From positions 434,001-498,000 of the forward strand of contig NZ_LANS01000001.1 of the NCBI RefSeq assembly GCF_000964685.1: a stretch of 64,000 nucleotides of DNA, written 5' to 3'. Positions within the stretch are counted from its first letter, which is position 1. Each line of letters starts with the position of its first letter. Below, one piece after another: positions 9,080 through 19,700 of the stretch. A program made the position numbers and the translations under genes. This stretch comes from Anaplasma phagocytophilum str. Webster (lineage in GTDB: Bacteria; Pseudomonadota; Alphaproteobacteria; Rickettsiales; Anaplasmataceae). The notes beneath the pieces are model-generated. The model was given only the letters and a program-made list of their open reading frames with translations, was not told where the DNA came from and did no database searches.

Positions 9080-10363
9080 ATGAAGAAGGGAACAGTAAAA
9101 CGCGCCGTGTTGTCTACTATCCTATGTAATACCTTAGTATGGTATGATTATATACTTTTTGGAAGCTTAGCCAGTACTATCGGCGACTTATTCTTCCCTC
9201 AAGAAGACAAATACTTGTCCTTGATGAGCAGTTTCTCTGTTTTTGCTGTTGGTTTTTGCATGCGCCCATTCGGTGCGAGCATATTTGGACATATCGGTGA
9301 TAAATATGGTAGGAGGACAGCGCTCGTCATATCCATCATTGCGATGTCAGTGCCTATAGGATTCATGGCTGTAGTGCCGACCTATGCTAGTGTGGGGGTA
9401 CTTGCCCCTATCTTACTCGTAATATGTAGATTGGTACAAGGTTTCTCCCTGGGAGGTGAGGCAGGAAATGCTACTTTCCTTATAGAACACTCAAAAGCAA
9501 ATCAAGCTGGGCTCTTCGGGAGTTTCGAGGTTCTGAGTGCGGTTTTGGGATCTGTGTTTGCGTTAGCCGTTAAGATGGCATCATTTTATTTCACAGGCGA
9601 CGAGTTCAAGGTCTGGGGATGGAGAATCCCGTTCATAGTGGGATTTGTTATTGGTATCATCAGCATATTCATAAGGGTTAGGGCCGGCGAAAGCCCTGCG
9701 TATACAGAGCATGCGTCTAAAGAGAGTGGCGTAGTGAAGTCACCTGTAAAACATCTGTTTAAGTACTACAGAAGGCCTTTGATACTAGCGATTTGCATAG
9801 ACTGTATAGAGAACTGCTCTTTCCACATTTTTATGGTTTTCTTCATAAGCTTTGTAGGTAACTTTTCTCTATCATCTGCAGTAAATCCGCAAATTGGCGA
9901 ATTTATAGAAATAGTAAACGTGATGATCAGTGGGGTGATGACTGTAGGGTTCGGTGCATTATCTGACGTGATTGGTCGAAAGAAGGTGATGGGTGGCGCA
10001 TCTATTGCGCTCTTCTTCCTTGCTATACCTGTGTTCTGGCTATTGAGTCAGGAAAGTTTCTGGTATGTAGGGTTGGGTTACTTTCTGTTTGCGATTCCGT
10101 TTGCTGCTACACTTGGTCCATCCAGTGCTGCGATGTCTGAGCTATTCCCCACAAAAGTGCGTTATACTGGCTTTGGAATAGCCCGTAACATATCTTCAGC
10201 TCTTGGTGGAGGTATGGCTCCTGTGCTTTGTACATGGCTTATGCAAATTACAGGTTGGAAGGTTGCACCTGGTTTTTGTGTGATGTTCTGGGCGTTGATT
10301 GCATGTATTGCATTGAGTAGGATTACCCCAAAGGACATTCATAGAGACTGGGTCAAACAGTAG
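9080..10363 (+). CDS. MFS transporter of the proline/betaine (ProP-like, MHS) type
   Basis: A 427-residue polytopic inner-membrane protein with about twelve hydrophobic segments. The MFS signature GHIGDKYGRRTALVIS (residues ~73-88) lies in the loop between segments 2 and 3, and its pseudo-repeat GALSDVIGRKKVMGG occurs after segment 8. The segments NTLVWYDYILFG at the N terminus and GFSLGGEAGNATFLIEHS match the metabolite:H+ symporter family, which includes ProP, KgtP and ShiA. Substrate is probably proline, betaine or another small organic solute taken from the host. The exact substrate cannot be read from sequence. Start is an ATG with GGAGG six bases upstream. Confidence 0.88.
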   Translation: MKKGTVKRAVLSTILCNTLVWYDYILFGSLASTIGDLFFPQEDKYLSLMSSFSVFAVGFCMRPFGASIFGHIGDKYGRRTALVISIIAMSVPIGFMAVVPTYASVGVLAPILLVICRLVQGFSLGGEAGNATFLIEHSKANQAGLFGSFEVLSAVLGSVFALAVKMASFYFTGDEFKVWGWRIPFIVGFVIGIISIFIRVRAGESPAYTEHASKESGVVKSPVKHLFKYYRRPLILAICIDCIENCSFHIFMVFFISFVGNFSLSSAVNPQIGEFIEIVNVMISGVMTVGFGALSDVIGRKKVMGGASIALFFLAIPVFWLLSQESFWYVGLGYFLFAIPFAATLGPSSAAMSELFPTKVRYTGFGIARNISSALGGGMAPVLCTWLMQITGWKVAPGFCVMFWALIACIALSRITPKDIHRDWVKQ

Positions 10364-10395
10364 TACTCTACTGCTGGGGTTTCTTACTAAAGTCT

Positions 10396-10418
10396 AGCAG
10401 CCATTGTTAATGGCTGCT
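10396..10418 (+). terminator. Strong hairpin between convergent genes
   Basis: Perfect 10-bp stem AGCAGCCATT / AATGGCTGCT with a three-base loop, followed on the plus strand by TGTTAGTTT. It sits 33 bp after the MFS stop and 23 bp before the end of the convergent Trm112-like gene, so it may serve both directions. The T tract is weak. Confidence 0.65.
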
Positions 10419-10440
10419 TGTTAGTTTCCTGAGTAATAAG

Positions 10441-10656
10441 TTATTGATTGTCCGATGATTGGAGCTCAGAGCCTTCTTTCGGCTCTTCTGGTTGTAACTT
10501 TCTTGCTTCATCAACAAGCATGATAGGAATGCCATCACGTACAGGATATGCAAGCCCTGCTTCATGGCTAATAAGTTCAGCACGTTCTGTATCATACGAA
10601 AGTTTACCCCCAGTGAGGGGGCAAACTAAAATTTCCAAGACCTTTTTATCTAACAC
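10441..10656 (-). CDS. Trm112 / YcaR family small zinc-ribbon-like protein
   Basis: A 71-residue protein of the UPF0434/Trm112 family, opening [20 protein letters not shown] and containing [20 protein letters not shown]. In eukaryotes and archaea Trm112 activates methyltransferases; the bacterial role is unsettled. Only one Cys of the expected zinc-binding set remains (LVCPLTGG), as in many bacterial members. The start is a GTG that directly abuts the TAG stop of the ferric-binding protein gene (stop 10659-10657, start 10656-10654), so the two are translationally coupled. Confidence 0.88.
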   Translation of the reverse strand: MLDKKVLEILVCPLTGGKLSYDTERAELISHEAGLAYPVRDGIPIMLVDEARKLQPEEPKEGSELQSSDNQ

Positions 10657-11691
10657 CTATTTCCAACCTTCTTCATCAGCAATTTGTACAGATTCGCCAA
10701 GGTATTTTTCAAGTTCCTGCAAAGGCAATTCGCTCTCTTGAAACTCACCCCAAGATTGCAGTATCTTCGAACGAGCAGCACCTAAAACTATTGGATACTC
10801 TTGGTTTGAATTCGCATATATGCTTTGCGCCTCTTCACCAGACAAAAACTCCAATAATTTTAAAGCATTGTCTTTGTTTTTAGCACTTTTTGCTACGGCA
10901 CCACCACTGATGTTTATCATGGCACCTGTGCTCCCTTGGTTCGGAAAGAAGATCGCAAGCTTAGCAGCTGCTTCCTTGTCTACTCTTCTCTCAGAAGAAC
11001 AAACTCTACCCCAGTAATAGCTATTTACTATCGCTATACCACCTTCTCCAGCTGCAGCAGCATAAATTTGATCGGTATCACCCCCTGCAGGCTTCCTAGC
11101 AAAATTGCTCACCAACCCGCGAACCCACTCTCTTGTGGCTTCCATGCCATTATTGGCCACCATAAATGCAATCAATGACTGATTGTACGGGCTGTTAGAA
11201 GAACGCACTAGAATTTGATTTCTCCATTTTGAATCTGCTAAGTCTTCATATGTACTAAGCTGCGAAACGTCTACAAGATCTTTATTATATACTACAATAC
11301 GGGCACGCTTCGTTAACCCAAACCAGTAGCCATCATTATCTCGATATCTCGCAGGAATTACTTGTTCTAATATTTCTGATCTAACTGGCTGCAGCAAACC
11401 CTTTTTCTTTGCTAGTATAAGATTTACAGCATCTGCAGTCAGAAATACATCTGCTTCACTGTATGCTCCTTCGCTTTCCATTCTAGCAATCAGCTGCGCA
11501 GCTTCATCATTTATATACCGTACTTGAATACCTGTATCAGCGGTAAACTTCTTGAACAAATCACGCAGCAACTCTTCCTTCCGAGAAGAGTAAACATTGA
11601 CCACCTTTTCCTGAATAGAACTGTGCTTGTTGTATGCTATAACACCGAAGCATATAGCAAGTACCATAATAACTATTCCAAGAGCTTTCAT
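10657..11691 (-). CDS. fbpA: Periplasmic iron(III)-binding protein of an ABC transporter
   Basis: A 344-residue class-1 ferric-binding protein (FbpA/AfuA type). It has an N-terminal hydrophobic signal or anchor (LGIVIMVLAICFGVIAY, ~3-19), then the substrate-binding fold starting VVNVYSSRKEELLRDLFKKF. The tandem tyrosines in IVNSYYWGRV correspond to the iron-ligand Tyr pair of the family. ADVFLTADA and GLTKRARIVVYNKDL are further family landmarks. I prefer the ATG at 11691; an in-frame upstream codon at 11721 would add ten residues before the signal. The permease and ATPase genes are not in the window, so the uptake system is dispersed, a frequent state in Rickettsiales. Confidence 0.88.
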   Translation of the reverse strand: MKALGIVIMVLAICFGVIAYNKHSSIQEKVVNVYSSRKEELLRDLFKKFTADTGIQVRYINDEAAQLIARMESEGAYSEADVFLTADAVNLILAKKKGLLQPVRSEILEQVIPARYRDNDGYWFGLTKRARIVVYNKDLVDVSQLSTYEDLADSKWRNQILVRSSNSPYNQSLIAFMVANNGMEATREWVRGLVSNFARKPAGGDTDQIYAAAAGEGGIAIVNSYYWGRVCSSERRVDKEAAAKLAIFFPNQGSTGAMINISGGAVAKSAKNKDNALKLLEFLSGEEAQSIYANSNQEYPIVLGAARSKILQSWGEFQESELPLQELEKYLGESVQIADEEGWK

Positions 11692-12039
11692 ATGAAACAC
11701 CGAATACACACATGTATCCAATCATAGGAAAACTTCCTAACCAAGAAAAGACAATATTTCCTAAGGCCCTATGTAAGACGATACATTCAATTTTTGCTGT
11801 ACGAGTTATAGTTTAGTAACAACTTTTGGTTTCTATGCACACATATGTGCCAATCACCGCGGCACATACGTTCGTACAAAGTTTGTGTACGCATCTAAAT
11901 CTTGTAAAGCCTGCATCATCCGCAATGCGGATCGCACATGAGCCTGCTTGTATTCAGCCAACGTACACAAAACAACCACTGATCATGCTATTGAAGAGTG
12001 AGAAAAACCTAGAAGAATGGCAAATTAGAAAAACCGCCA
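11692..12039. other. Intergenic stretch with a hairpin
   Basis: 348 bp without a recognised gene. An 8-bp perfect inverted repeat TATGTGCC / GGCACATA (11844-11851 and 11861-11868, nine-base loop) lies about 170 bp beyond the end of the giant minus-strand gene. It has no adjoining T run, so a terminator role is only possible. Confidence 0.35.
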
Positions 12040-15000
12040 TTACACCTCAAGGAAACCATCTGCATTTCTCGCAGGGTAAGCATTAACACTGTAATCAATT
12101 ACAACGTCACTAGAGAGCTCTTGGTCACCACCTGTCTTTCTATCATATACATATGCTTCAGAGCGTACACTTGGTGCTCCCATATCATTTTCCCCTTCAT
12201 CATTCACACGATGCGCTCGTGCTTCGTTGTCAGTATCTTTGTACCGCATAATGGTACCAACATCTAATAGTCCACTGTCATCATCTTTGACGGGGTCATC
12301 GTCATCAACAAAACTCCTGCGTTCTTGTGCTTTATGTGCGACGATATTCACACTCCTACCAGACGCAGTGTAAGCAGAAAGGATACCAACTTCTTTACCG
12401 CTTCTATCATATAAGTGAGCATGAGTCGTAAGGCGAGCAGGTTTATCAGGCTCAGAAGCATTTGGGTACCTATCTCCGTACGTGAGAGTACTTGCATATG
12501 ATAAACTGCCTCTGGGCCTTAATTCAAACATATACCCATCTTTATATGCATTTAAGTCCATAACTTCTAGTGCTGCTAGCACCTCATCATTAAAGGCACG
12601 CAAAGAGATGCCATGATGTACTAAAACAGGGTTGATGTACACTTGTTCAACTTTTCCATCATCAGATATGCCTTTCGGAGATATATCGCCATCTGCAGTA
12701 CTAGGTACCAAATGCTTCTGTCCATTGTAGGTAACAACCTTTACGTGGGTAATAGATTTTGGAAACGAAATATGGTGCCCTGTTTCTACGTCAGTAATGC
12801 GAAACCCTACCTGATTCATGTACAAAAATTTACTATTTAACAAAGCGAGCTCAGCAGTATTTAGCGTTCTAACAACCGTAACATCTTCAGGCCGCACAGT
12901 ATCCCCTGGCAAATCACCTGGTTTATTAGAAGAATTGTCGCCTCCATTTCGCGCGTTTCTTGTTGTATGGCGATGCATTTCCTCGGTAAATTCTTGAGTA
13001 TCTTGCCTTGTTCTTTGATTGAAAGAAAAGTAATCACTAAAACCTCGATCAGTACCTAGGTCTGCTTCACCACTAAGAGATACTCGTTTTATACCATCTT
13101 TAGACTCCCCAACAGTTGTTACATCTACATCTTGCTGGTACATAGATGAAACAAAATCGCTATAACTGTAACTAGTATCTAATGAGATAAATACTTTACC
13201 TTGAAAAAACGATGCAGCACTCGCAAGTTCCCCAATTTTTTCCCCTGTAGGTGTAAATATACCAACCCTGCTTCTATATGACTGATCATTAACCCTGACA
13301 ACGTTACCATATTCATCCTTAGGAATACTAGGATCATTTGGGTCATACCGCATCTCAAATAATGTTCCTGATGGATATCTACTCAAGTTAACCATATTGA
13401 ATGGAGTATTGCTATTCACCCATTTGGATTCTACTCGATCATACACATGTATAGGGTCAATATAAGAGTATCCTTCCATATTCTTTGGCATACCTTCAGG
13501 ATCTACTTCACCGGTACTGGTACAAGGTACTAATCTAATAGTACCACCAGAAGTTTTAACGAGCTTTAGGTGAGTTATACTCTCTGGAAACTGCAGCACT
13601 CTATCAGCCAGCATATCAACAATCATTAACTCAGAGCGGTCAATATAATTACCTGCAGCATCTTTCCTCCCCTCTGTAATATGAAACTGCAAACTAGACA
13701 TTTTTTCTATTAGCAACTTGTTGCCAATAGTGACATTGGCTGCATATCTATCGTCATCTTCTCTGTCTGTACCACGGTTATCTACCTTTATACTCCTCTG
13801 TACCACAGCTTGATTACTGTCTTTGTTCTCCGGAACGTAGTGCACAATTCCAATACCTTTCGTAAGTGGATAACTTGCTCTTGCCTTAACTCCTGAAGAC
13901 GCCATGCTTATGAACTGATTCACTGCAACTTCTACCTCGCTACTATGAACAGTTCCCGATTTAGTACTTGCAAAGAAGTTTGCGACTTTACTACCATAAG
14001 CATCTTCCGTCACAATGATTACTGGCGCAGAGCCATATGCAGTATGAACAGCCTTAAGTACATCATTGACATAGAACGTGCTAGTCGTTCTACCCAACTC
14101 GTCAGTGGATCTGGTAAACTCTTCTGTATTGGTTGGTAATTCCCCAATCTTGTGCCCCTTCATGTATATTGAAAGACCACTATAATCACCTTGACCCGTA
14201 CCACGAATCTCCAAAATCTCTCCGGGATGATGCTCCGAAATTTTCGCGAAGCCTGCAGCGTCTATTGCTATAATCATATCCGGATTGATATAAATTAAAG
14301 TTTTGAGTATCCTACTCAGCATGGCCTCGTCCGAGGACCCAGTAGATGGACGACCAAGAAGGTACTGCGTTTTAGCTGTGACATAAGAACTATATACTTC
14401 TTGTATTTTATGTGCCACTTCGCGTGCATCTCGAGTGTCACTAATATGCATAGGTATTTTTTCAAGTTCCTTGATGACACCCTCACTGTAATGAGCCAAT
14501 TCATCTTTATGTGTTAGGAAAACAAGTACACGCTCTACTGCCTTGACAAATTCCCCTTGAGTTTCCCGCGTTGTATTAAAGACATAACTCCGCAATTTTT
14601 CTTGCAGATTTTGTATAGAGGTATGTAAAAGAGTAAAATTCTTGTCGTACTTGGCAAATATTTTGGAAATGTGAGATACAGCAACCGCATTACCACTTGA
14701 AAAGTACTCCTTACCATCCGAATTACTGTATACATATCGCTTACCGTCTACAGTATTAATAAGCTTTAGGTTTTGATAATCCTTATCTATCATAATCTTG
14801 TCTGTAGTATGAGGATTCAGAACAGTAGGATTTCCATATGCTGAAACGTGCGCTGTAGCTGACAACTCACCAATAAGTTTATGATGGGCACCTTCTAGCT
14901 TAGCGGCATAGACCTCTGTCCGACCTACTTTTCCATTATGAATACTATCTCGAAATCCTAACTGCTCCCCACCGAAGACAGTGAGTGTATCGTGTTTTTC

Positions 15001-16386
15001 CATAAACTTCTGCAGGCTGTTTTTATGAAGCCACGTGTGAAATTTTGGAGAAATAAAACTTATGCTATGGGGTAGCTCATCAGGGATTTCTTCAATATAC
15101 CCGAGGCTTGCAGCCCGAAAATAAGTCTTCAGGAGGCTTTTCTCCGTATCTTGTAAGTATTTAACGAACGCAACACCCATACTATATTTTAGGGATTCAT
15201 AATCCCTATCTTGAGCATGTCCCTCCACAATACTTGCGACTTCCTTTAGAGTTTTTGCATTTCTCAACGCAGGATCACGCTCATATAGGTTCACAACTGA
15301 GCTTATTACACTACTCAATTCTAGTGTTACGCCTTTACCTCTCATAACTATATTTTGTACGTAGTCTGCTACACCTTCTCGAAGAAAATCCGATGCTTTT
15401 GCACGATTGAATTCTGCACCGGTAGTATAGTACATAAGCTGATGCGTTATCTCGTGGGGTAAATTCTCAATCTTATTTTTCCCCTGCTTAGCTACATATA
15501 TCTTTCCTAATGAAGGCCATGCCATACCGCCGGCATTTTTATCCTCATTTATGGTTTCTAGTGCAGCAGAAAGAGTATTCTTATGGGAAAAAAGATATAT
15601 GTCCAGCTTACGTTGCTCCTGCGGAGGGTGAAGATCCCCAAACTCTTCCTCGTATACACTTATGGTATTCTTTATGAGCTTCTTGATCTTCTTAACATAT
15701 GATACTGATAGTGGTTCCTCGCTGTGCAAATTTATCTGCATACACCTATTTACATTTTCTAGAACCTGCAGTTTGATTTGATATGTATTATAAAAATTCT
15801 TTTCTACGGCATAAAATTTGTTCCTCTCATCATAGTCATGTTCTGGTTCTATCCATTCATCCTCACGTTCAAGATTTTGTGAAGAATTGGCACGACCCCG
15901 TGTAGCTACAGGCCCCAATCCTCTTGACTGTGTTACAGGAGACTGCATCTCTCCATCACCACTCGGAGCATCAAGATATGACGCTGTACTAAGCTGAGCA
16001 CTCCTGTTCCCAGAATCAGAAATTATTGGCTCCTGCAAATCACCTATTACCGCATCAGTAGGAGATTCTAGATGAGAAATATCAGGCTCACTACGTCTGA
16101 TTTGACCCTCTACTCCCCGCTGAGACAGACTACTATTATCGTTGAGTTTTTCGCCATTATCGTCACTACCCACGGACTCATGCTCCTTGGGTGCAGAATA
16201 ACTTTTCTGGGCTAATCCCGAATAACCTCTTATACCATTCTGGTCCTGCGCATGTTGCTTAACACCGTTCTCCAGTACATAACCATGAATGTTTTCAGCA
16301 GAAGATACACGCTCTCCATGGTCTGGAGACCGAATAACACCTGTCGACCTATGCGGTAAATACGCTATTTTGAATGGCTTTTTCAT
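12040..16386 (-). CDS. Giant lineage-specific protein with collagenase-like (M9-type) zinc protease motif
   Basis: A ~1448-residue protein that I do not recognise as a named product. The N-terminal ~190 residues are polar and low-complexity, with no signal peptide. A predicted protease domain (~190-480, counted from the ATG) carries LPHEITHQLMYY, an HExxH zinc motif at ~311-315, and FLREGVADYV 21 residues later, giving a Glu third ligand (~337). This HExxH-EGxAxY arrangement is that of gluzincins, most like microbial collagenase (M9); an assigned strand KIYVAKQG precedes it, as in that fold. The C-terminal half holds at least two related segments marked by SITHLKLV and SITHVKVV and by the recurring motif G-x-K-x-G-E-L. 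The tail is acidic. The start could instead be a GTG at 16425; neither start has a clear Shine-Dalgarno. Secretion as an effector is inference. Confidence 0.7.
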   Translation of the reverse strand: MKKPFKIAYLPHRSTGVIRSPDHGERVSSAENIHGYVLENGVKQHAQDQNGIRGYSGLAQKSYSAPKEHESVGSDDNGEKLNDNSSLSQRGVEGQIRRSEPDISHLESPTDAVIGDLQEPIISDSGNRSAQLSTASYLDAPSGDGEMQSPVTQSRGLGPVATRGRANSSQNLEREDEWIEPEHDYDERNKFYAVEKNFYNTYQIKLQVLENVNRCMQINLHSEEPLSVSYVKKIKKLIKNTISVYEEEFGDLHPPQEQRKLDIYLFSHKNTLSAALETINEDKNAGGMAWPSLGKIYVAKQGKNKIENLPHEITHQLMYYTTGAEFNRAKASDFLREGVADYVQNIVMRGKGVTLELSSVISSVVNLYERDPALRNAKTLKEVASIVEGHAQDRDYESLKYSMGVAFVKYLQDTEKSLLKTYFRAASLGYIEEIPDELPHSISFISPKFHTWLHKNSLQKFMEKHDTLTVFGGEQLGFRDSIHNGKVGRTEVYAAKLEGAHHKLIGELSATAHVSAYGNPTVLNPHTTDKIMIDKDYQNLKLINTVDGKRYVYSNSDGKEYFSSGNAVAVSHISKIFAKYDKNFTLLHTSIQNLQEKLRSYVFNTTRETQGEFVKAVERVLVFLTHKDELAHYSEGVIKELEKIPMHISDTRDAREVAHKIQEVYSSYVTAKTQYLLGRPSTGSSDEAMLSRILKTLIYINPDMIIAIDAAGFAKISEHHPGEILEIRGTGQGDYSGLSIYMKGHKIGELPTNTEEFTRSTDELGRTTSTFYVNDVLKAVHTAYGSAPVIIVTEDAYGSKVANFFASTKSGTVHSSEVEVAVNQFISMASSGVKARASYPLTKGIGIVHYVPENKDSNQAVVQRSIKVDNRGTDREDDDRYAANVTIGNKLLIEKMSSLQFHITEGRKDAAGNYIDRSELMIVDMLADRVLQFPESITHLKLVKTSGGTIRLVPCTSTGEVDPEGMPKNMEGYSYIDPIHVYDRVESKWVNSNTPFNMVNLSRYPSGTLFEMRYDPNDPSIPKDEYGNVVRVNDQSYRSRVGIFTPTGEKIGELASAASFFQGKVFISLDTSYSYSDFVSSMYQQDVDVTTVGESKDGIKRVSLSGEADLGTDRGFSDYFSFNQRTRQDTQEFTEEMHRHTTRNARNGGDNSSNKPGDLPGDTVRPEDVTVVRTLNTAELALLNSKFLYMNQVGFRITDVETGHHISFPKSITHVKVVTYNGQKHLVPSTADGDISPKGISDDGKVEQVYINPVLVHHGISLRAFNDEVLAALEVMDLNAYKDGYMFELRPRGSLSYASTLTYGDRYPNASEPDKPARLTTHAHLYDRSGKEVGILSAYTASGRSVNIVAHKAQERRSFVDDDDPVKDDDSGLLDVGTIMRYKDTDNEARAHRVNDEGENDMGAPSVRSEAYVYDRKTGGDQELSSDVVIDYSVNAYPARNADGFLEV
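12330..13720 (-). repeat. Two diverged internal modules in the giant protease-like gene
   Basis: Two segments of roughly 190 codons share an ordered set of motifs. The first (about 13150-13720) reads SITHLKLV, LVPCTSTGEVDPEGMP, YIDPIHVYD, LFEMRYDP, TPTGEKIGELASA. The second (about 12330-12890) reads SITHVKVV, LVPSTADGDISPKGIS, YINPVLVHH, MFELRPRG, DRSGKEVGILSAY. Similarity is visible at protein level only, so the duplication is old. Confidence 0.7.
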
Positions 16387-16708
16387 AAAATGCGCTTTTT
16401 TTAGAGAAGGCGCGGAGTAAACCACAAATAGAACAGAAAAGTCAAAATTTAATTTTTCGGACCCACTACATAAAAGCCACAGTAGAAGCTTTTGATCCTA
16501 TAATCTTTAGGACATATAAAATATGCATGCAACCACATAGGTGAACGATAACCAATACTTGCACGGAAAATGCAAAGGCAAATTCTGAATACCAAGAGCG
16601 CTTTATTAACTAGTACTTACATATTAGGAATCATTGCAGCAGACTTTACAACTTCTTAACAAATAGCACATATCAATTGCCGGCTTTATTTCCAGCTGCA
16701 GGTATAAA
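16387..16708. promoter_or_regulatory. Divergent promoter region between the two giant genes
   Basis: About 320 bp (283 bp if the GTG start is used) that must contain the promoters of both large genes. It is AT-rich. No operator, palindrome or clear -35/-10 pair could be fixed by eye. The plus-strand gene has only a weak AGG six bases before its ATG. Confidence 0.45.
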
Positions 16709-19700
16709 ATGTCACATCAAGGTAAGCAACGCTCCACATCACTATATATTTCCCCGGGAAAACCAATTGGAAAATCGTTAGAAAATCAGCTGTTGTATTA
16801 CGAAGCATTAGTTGGTGATGGAAAAAACGCAGATAGTGCTTTGCCAAGTGCTCAGTACTACTTCAGAAACAACACCCTGATATACGAGGACTTTAAAGTT
16901 ATGATGGCGGTACCAAAGGAGTACCAATATCTAACGCGCTCATCAAGTGAAGCAGGTCCACATGCAGGAAAAAATCTCTTTTTATGCAATGCTGCAGGGG
17001 ATCCGTTAGACATAAAATCCGCCATATTATTTGAAACCAAAGTTAAACCTGAAGATGGTCTGACCAGCAAGGATGCTTTTTTCGATCATGCTGAACACAG
17101 TAAAGCATTTGTAGTTAATAACAAAGAAGCTTTACTACGTGAGCCATATCCTGTAGCAACCGTAAATCAAGCATTACAAATTCCTGAAAATAGGACGTTA
17201 GAAGAGGCGTTTCCCGAAAAAGAAATTTTTAGAATAGAACCCGTAAGCACCCTTCTGTACCCTGAAAATGAGAACCCTGCACATCGCCCAACAATCAAAA
17301 GGGCTGGTATATTTGCTGAAGAAAATACATCACCAATAGCATGCCTATCCTCAGATAGTATGATATTTCGTCTAACAAACTCAGACTTGGAAATAGTATA
17401 TTCACCACTCCCAACAGACATACAATTAGCGAAGTTACAGGAAGCACCTGGTGTAAAAATCGACTTACGCGAAATCTTCAATGGTCGAGATATTGAACAA
17501 CTCTTAACCGATACGTTTAGTAAAAATCCTTCGTACTTACTAGTAAAAGGTGACAAGCACTATATAGCTAGCGCTGACCAATTAAACGATCATCATGAGA
17601 TTAATGCAATAACGTATCCATCCGATACGCAGACTGTAGAACAGGTTCTAGCGCATGTAGGTCTTATACCTAAAAACGAATCACTATCCCCACCAAGTGA
17701 TAAACTGTATGCGTTCAGAATACACGTAAGCGGAAAGCATCCTAACACTCTGCTCTCAATCGAGACTGATAGTTATTCTATCCCGTTAGTACAACACGCA
17801 AACAGCAAATTCCTTATAAAACTAGGAGAACCAGACTACTCAATAGGCACTCACGCTGTAGATGCCGAAGAGGACTCAACAAAGACATTATTCGATAAAA
17901 TAACGCACTCTCACCAATCGCACTATTTTGAAATACTAAGAATGTTTGCAAAAGAAAATATTCAGTGTACCAACTCAATAAGCGATTCATCTCCTCTGCT
18001 ACACGTACCTCAAGGTGAAAGTTATTCTACAAAGCATGCTCATTATTATAACAGGTCTGGAGTATTTTATCGTATATCTAATAACAGCCCCTTCATAGAA
18101 GGAATGAGAATTTTTCACGGTCCATCCTTACTGCACACCGTACACGCAAACCAAAATGGCTTTGTTCCCCTAGCTTTAGAAATAGCACCTAATGCAAGAT
18201 CATATACCAACTGGATTATAAGCAAGTCATTTCTGGAGAAAAATCCCGCTACTGGAGATGGAAACCCTGATACACACACCACTCAAGAAGCTGAAGAAAA
18301 GTCTGACTCACACGGCTCAAATAATACTTCTGATAATAGCAACAAGACAAACGCTACTAAGAAAGATGCTGTAGACAAACCTTATGTCCACACCACTCAG
18401 AAAGCTGAAGAAAAGTCTGACTCAAGCGGCTCAAATAATACTTCTGAGAACAGAAACACGGTACACCTTTCTAAGAAAGATGCTGTAGACAAACCTCATG
18501 TCAACGTCACTCAGAAAGCCGAAGAAAAGTCTGACTCACACGGCTCAAATAATACTTCTGAGAACAGAAACACGGTACACCTTTCTAAGAAAGATGCTGT
18601 AGACAAACCTCATGTCAACGTCACTCAGAAAGCTGAAGAAAAGTCTAACTCACACGACTCAAATAATACTTCTGAGAACAGAAACACGGTACACCTTTCT
18701 AAGAAAGATGCTGTAGACGAACCTCACGTCCACGTCACTCAGAAAGCTGAACAGGAATCTGAAAAATTTTTACCCGGTCCAACAACCTTCATATTTCAAT
18801 CTCCCAAAACTGATGCTGACGAAACATACCAAATCAGTAGCGTACACTCCTCTTTGCGGGAAAGCCCGTACGGAATTATCGGAGTGCCTATGCATGGATG
18901 CCATTTTACAACAGATAATAAGCTGCTCTGCGGGGATGATTTTGCTACCACACTCGTCATACCCCCAGAATATCATTTCCTAAAAGTTGTAAAGAACACT
19001 GATGATACTTATGGACTTACATTCTGCAATGCAACCAATCAAGCAATCTTACCCAGTCAACTAGAAAACTTTTCACCCAGACCGCCACTATTGGCAAAAT
19101 TAAAGTCTCTAGTTGCTGCTGATGGTAAACACACTCACCCAACAACAAAAAACACCTTGGGAGCAAACTTAGAGATTGTGAATAATTTACTCTTACATCC
19201 CAATCATCCTGGACCAGCAGAGTTACAACAAATATTCCACACACAAAAAGGCAATAAACCAGCCTTCAAAATTGTTAATGAGGAGCACGCTGCGATCGTC
19301 TCTCCGCTAAACAGTATTAGCAGTGATGAAAAAAGGTGGCTAAGTGCAGGCACTGAATACTTTTATAAGAATCAAGATTATTACTACCTAGTCCAAAACG
19401 GAGTGCTTATTAAAAAAATACCTATAATCCACGAACCCCAATCAAATCCTGTCATAAAATATACAGGATTTATTATTGTAGACTCAAACGGTGTTTCACT
19501 ACAACACTCACCTTCCAGTGACAAAGATGCACATCTAGTGCGTACAAACGCTGACATACAAATGCTTCAAAATACAATAATTAATATAGCGTATGGATCA
19601 AATTCCATGCAAACTAGAGCACCCATCATGGCAGAAGTGTTCCTTCCAAGCAATCTAGTCAATGCAGAAGGTCCATCAGGAATATACTTAATTCTTTCTG

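Noticed and set aside
18290-18760. Regularly spaced repeats, considered as a CRISPR array
   Set aside because: The units are contiguous, in frame, 114 bp long without spacers, and lie inside a large gene; no cas gene is near.
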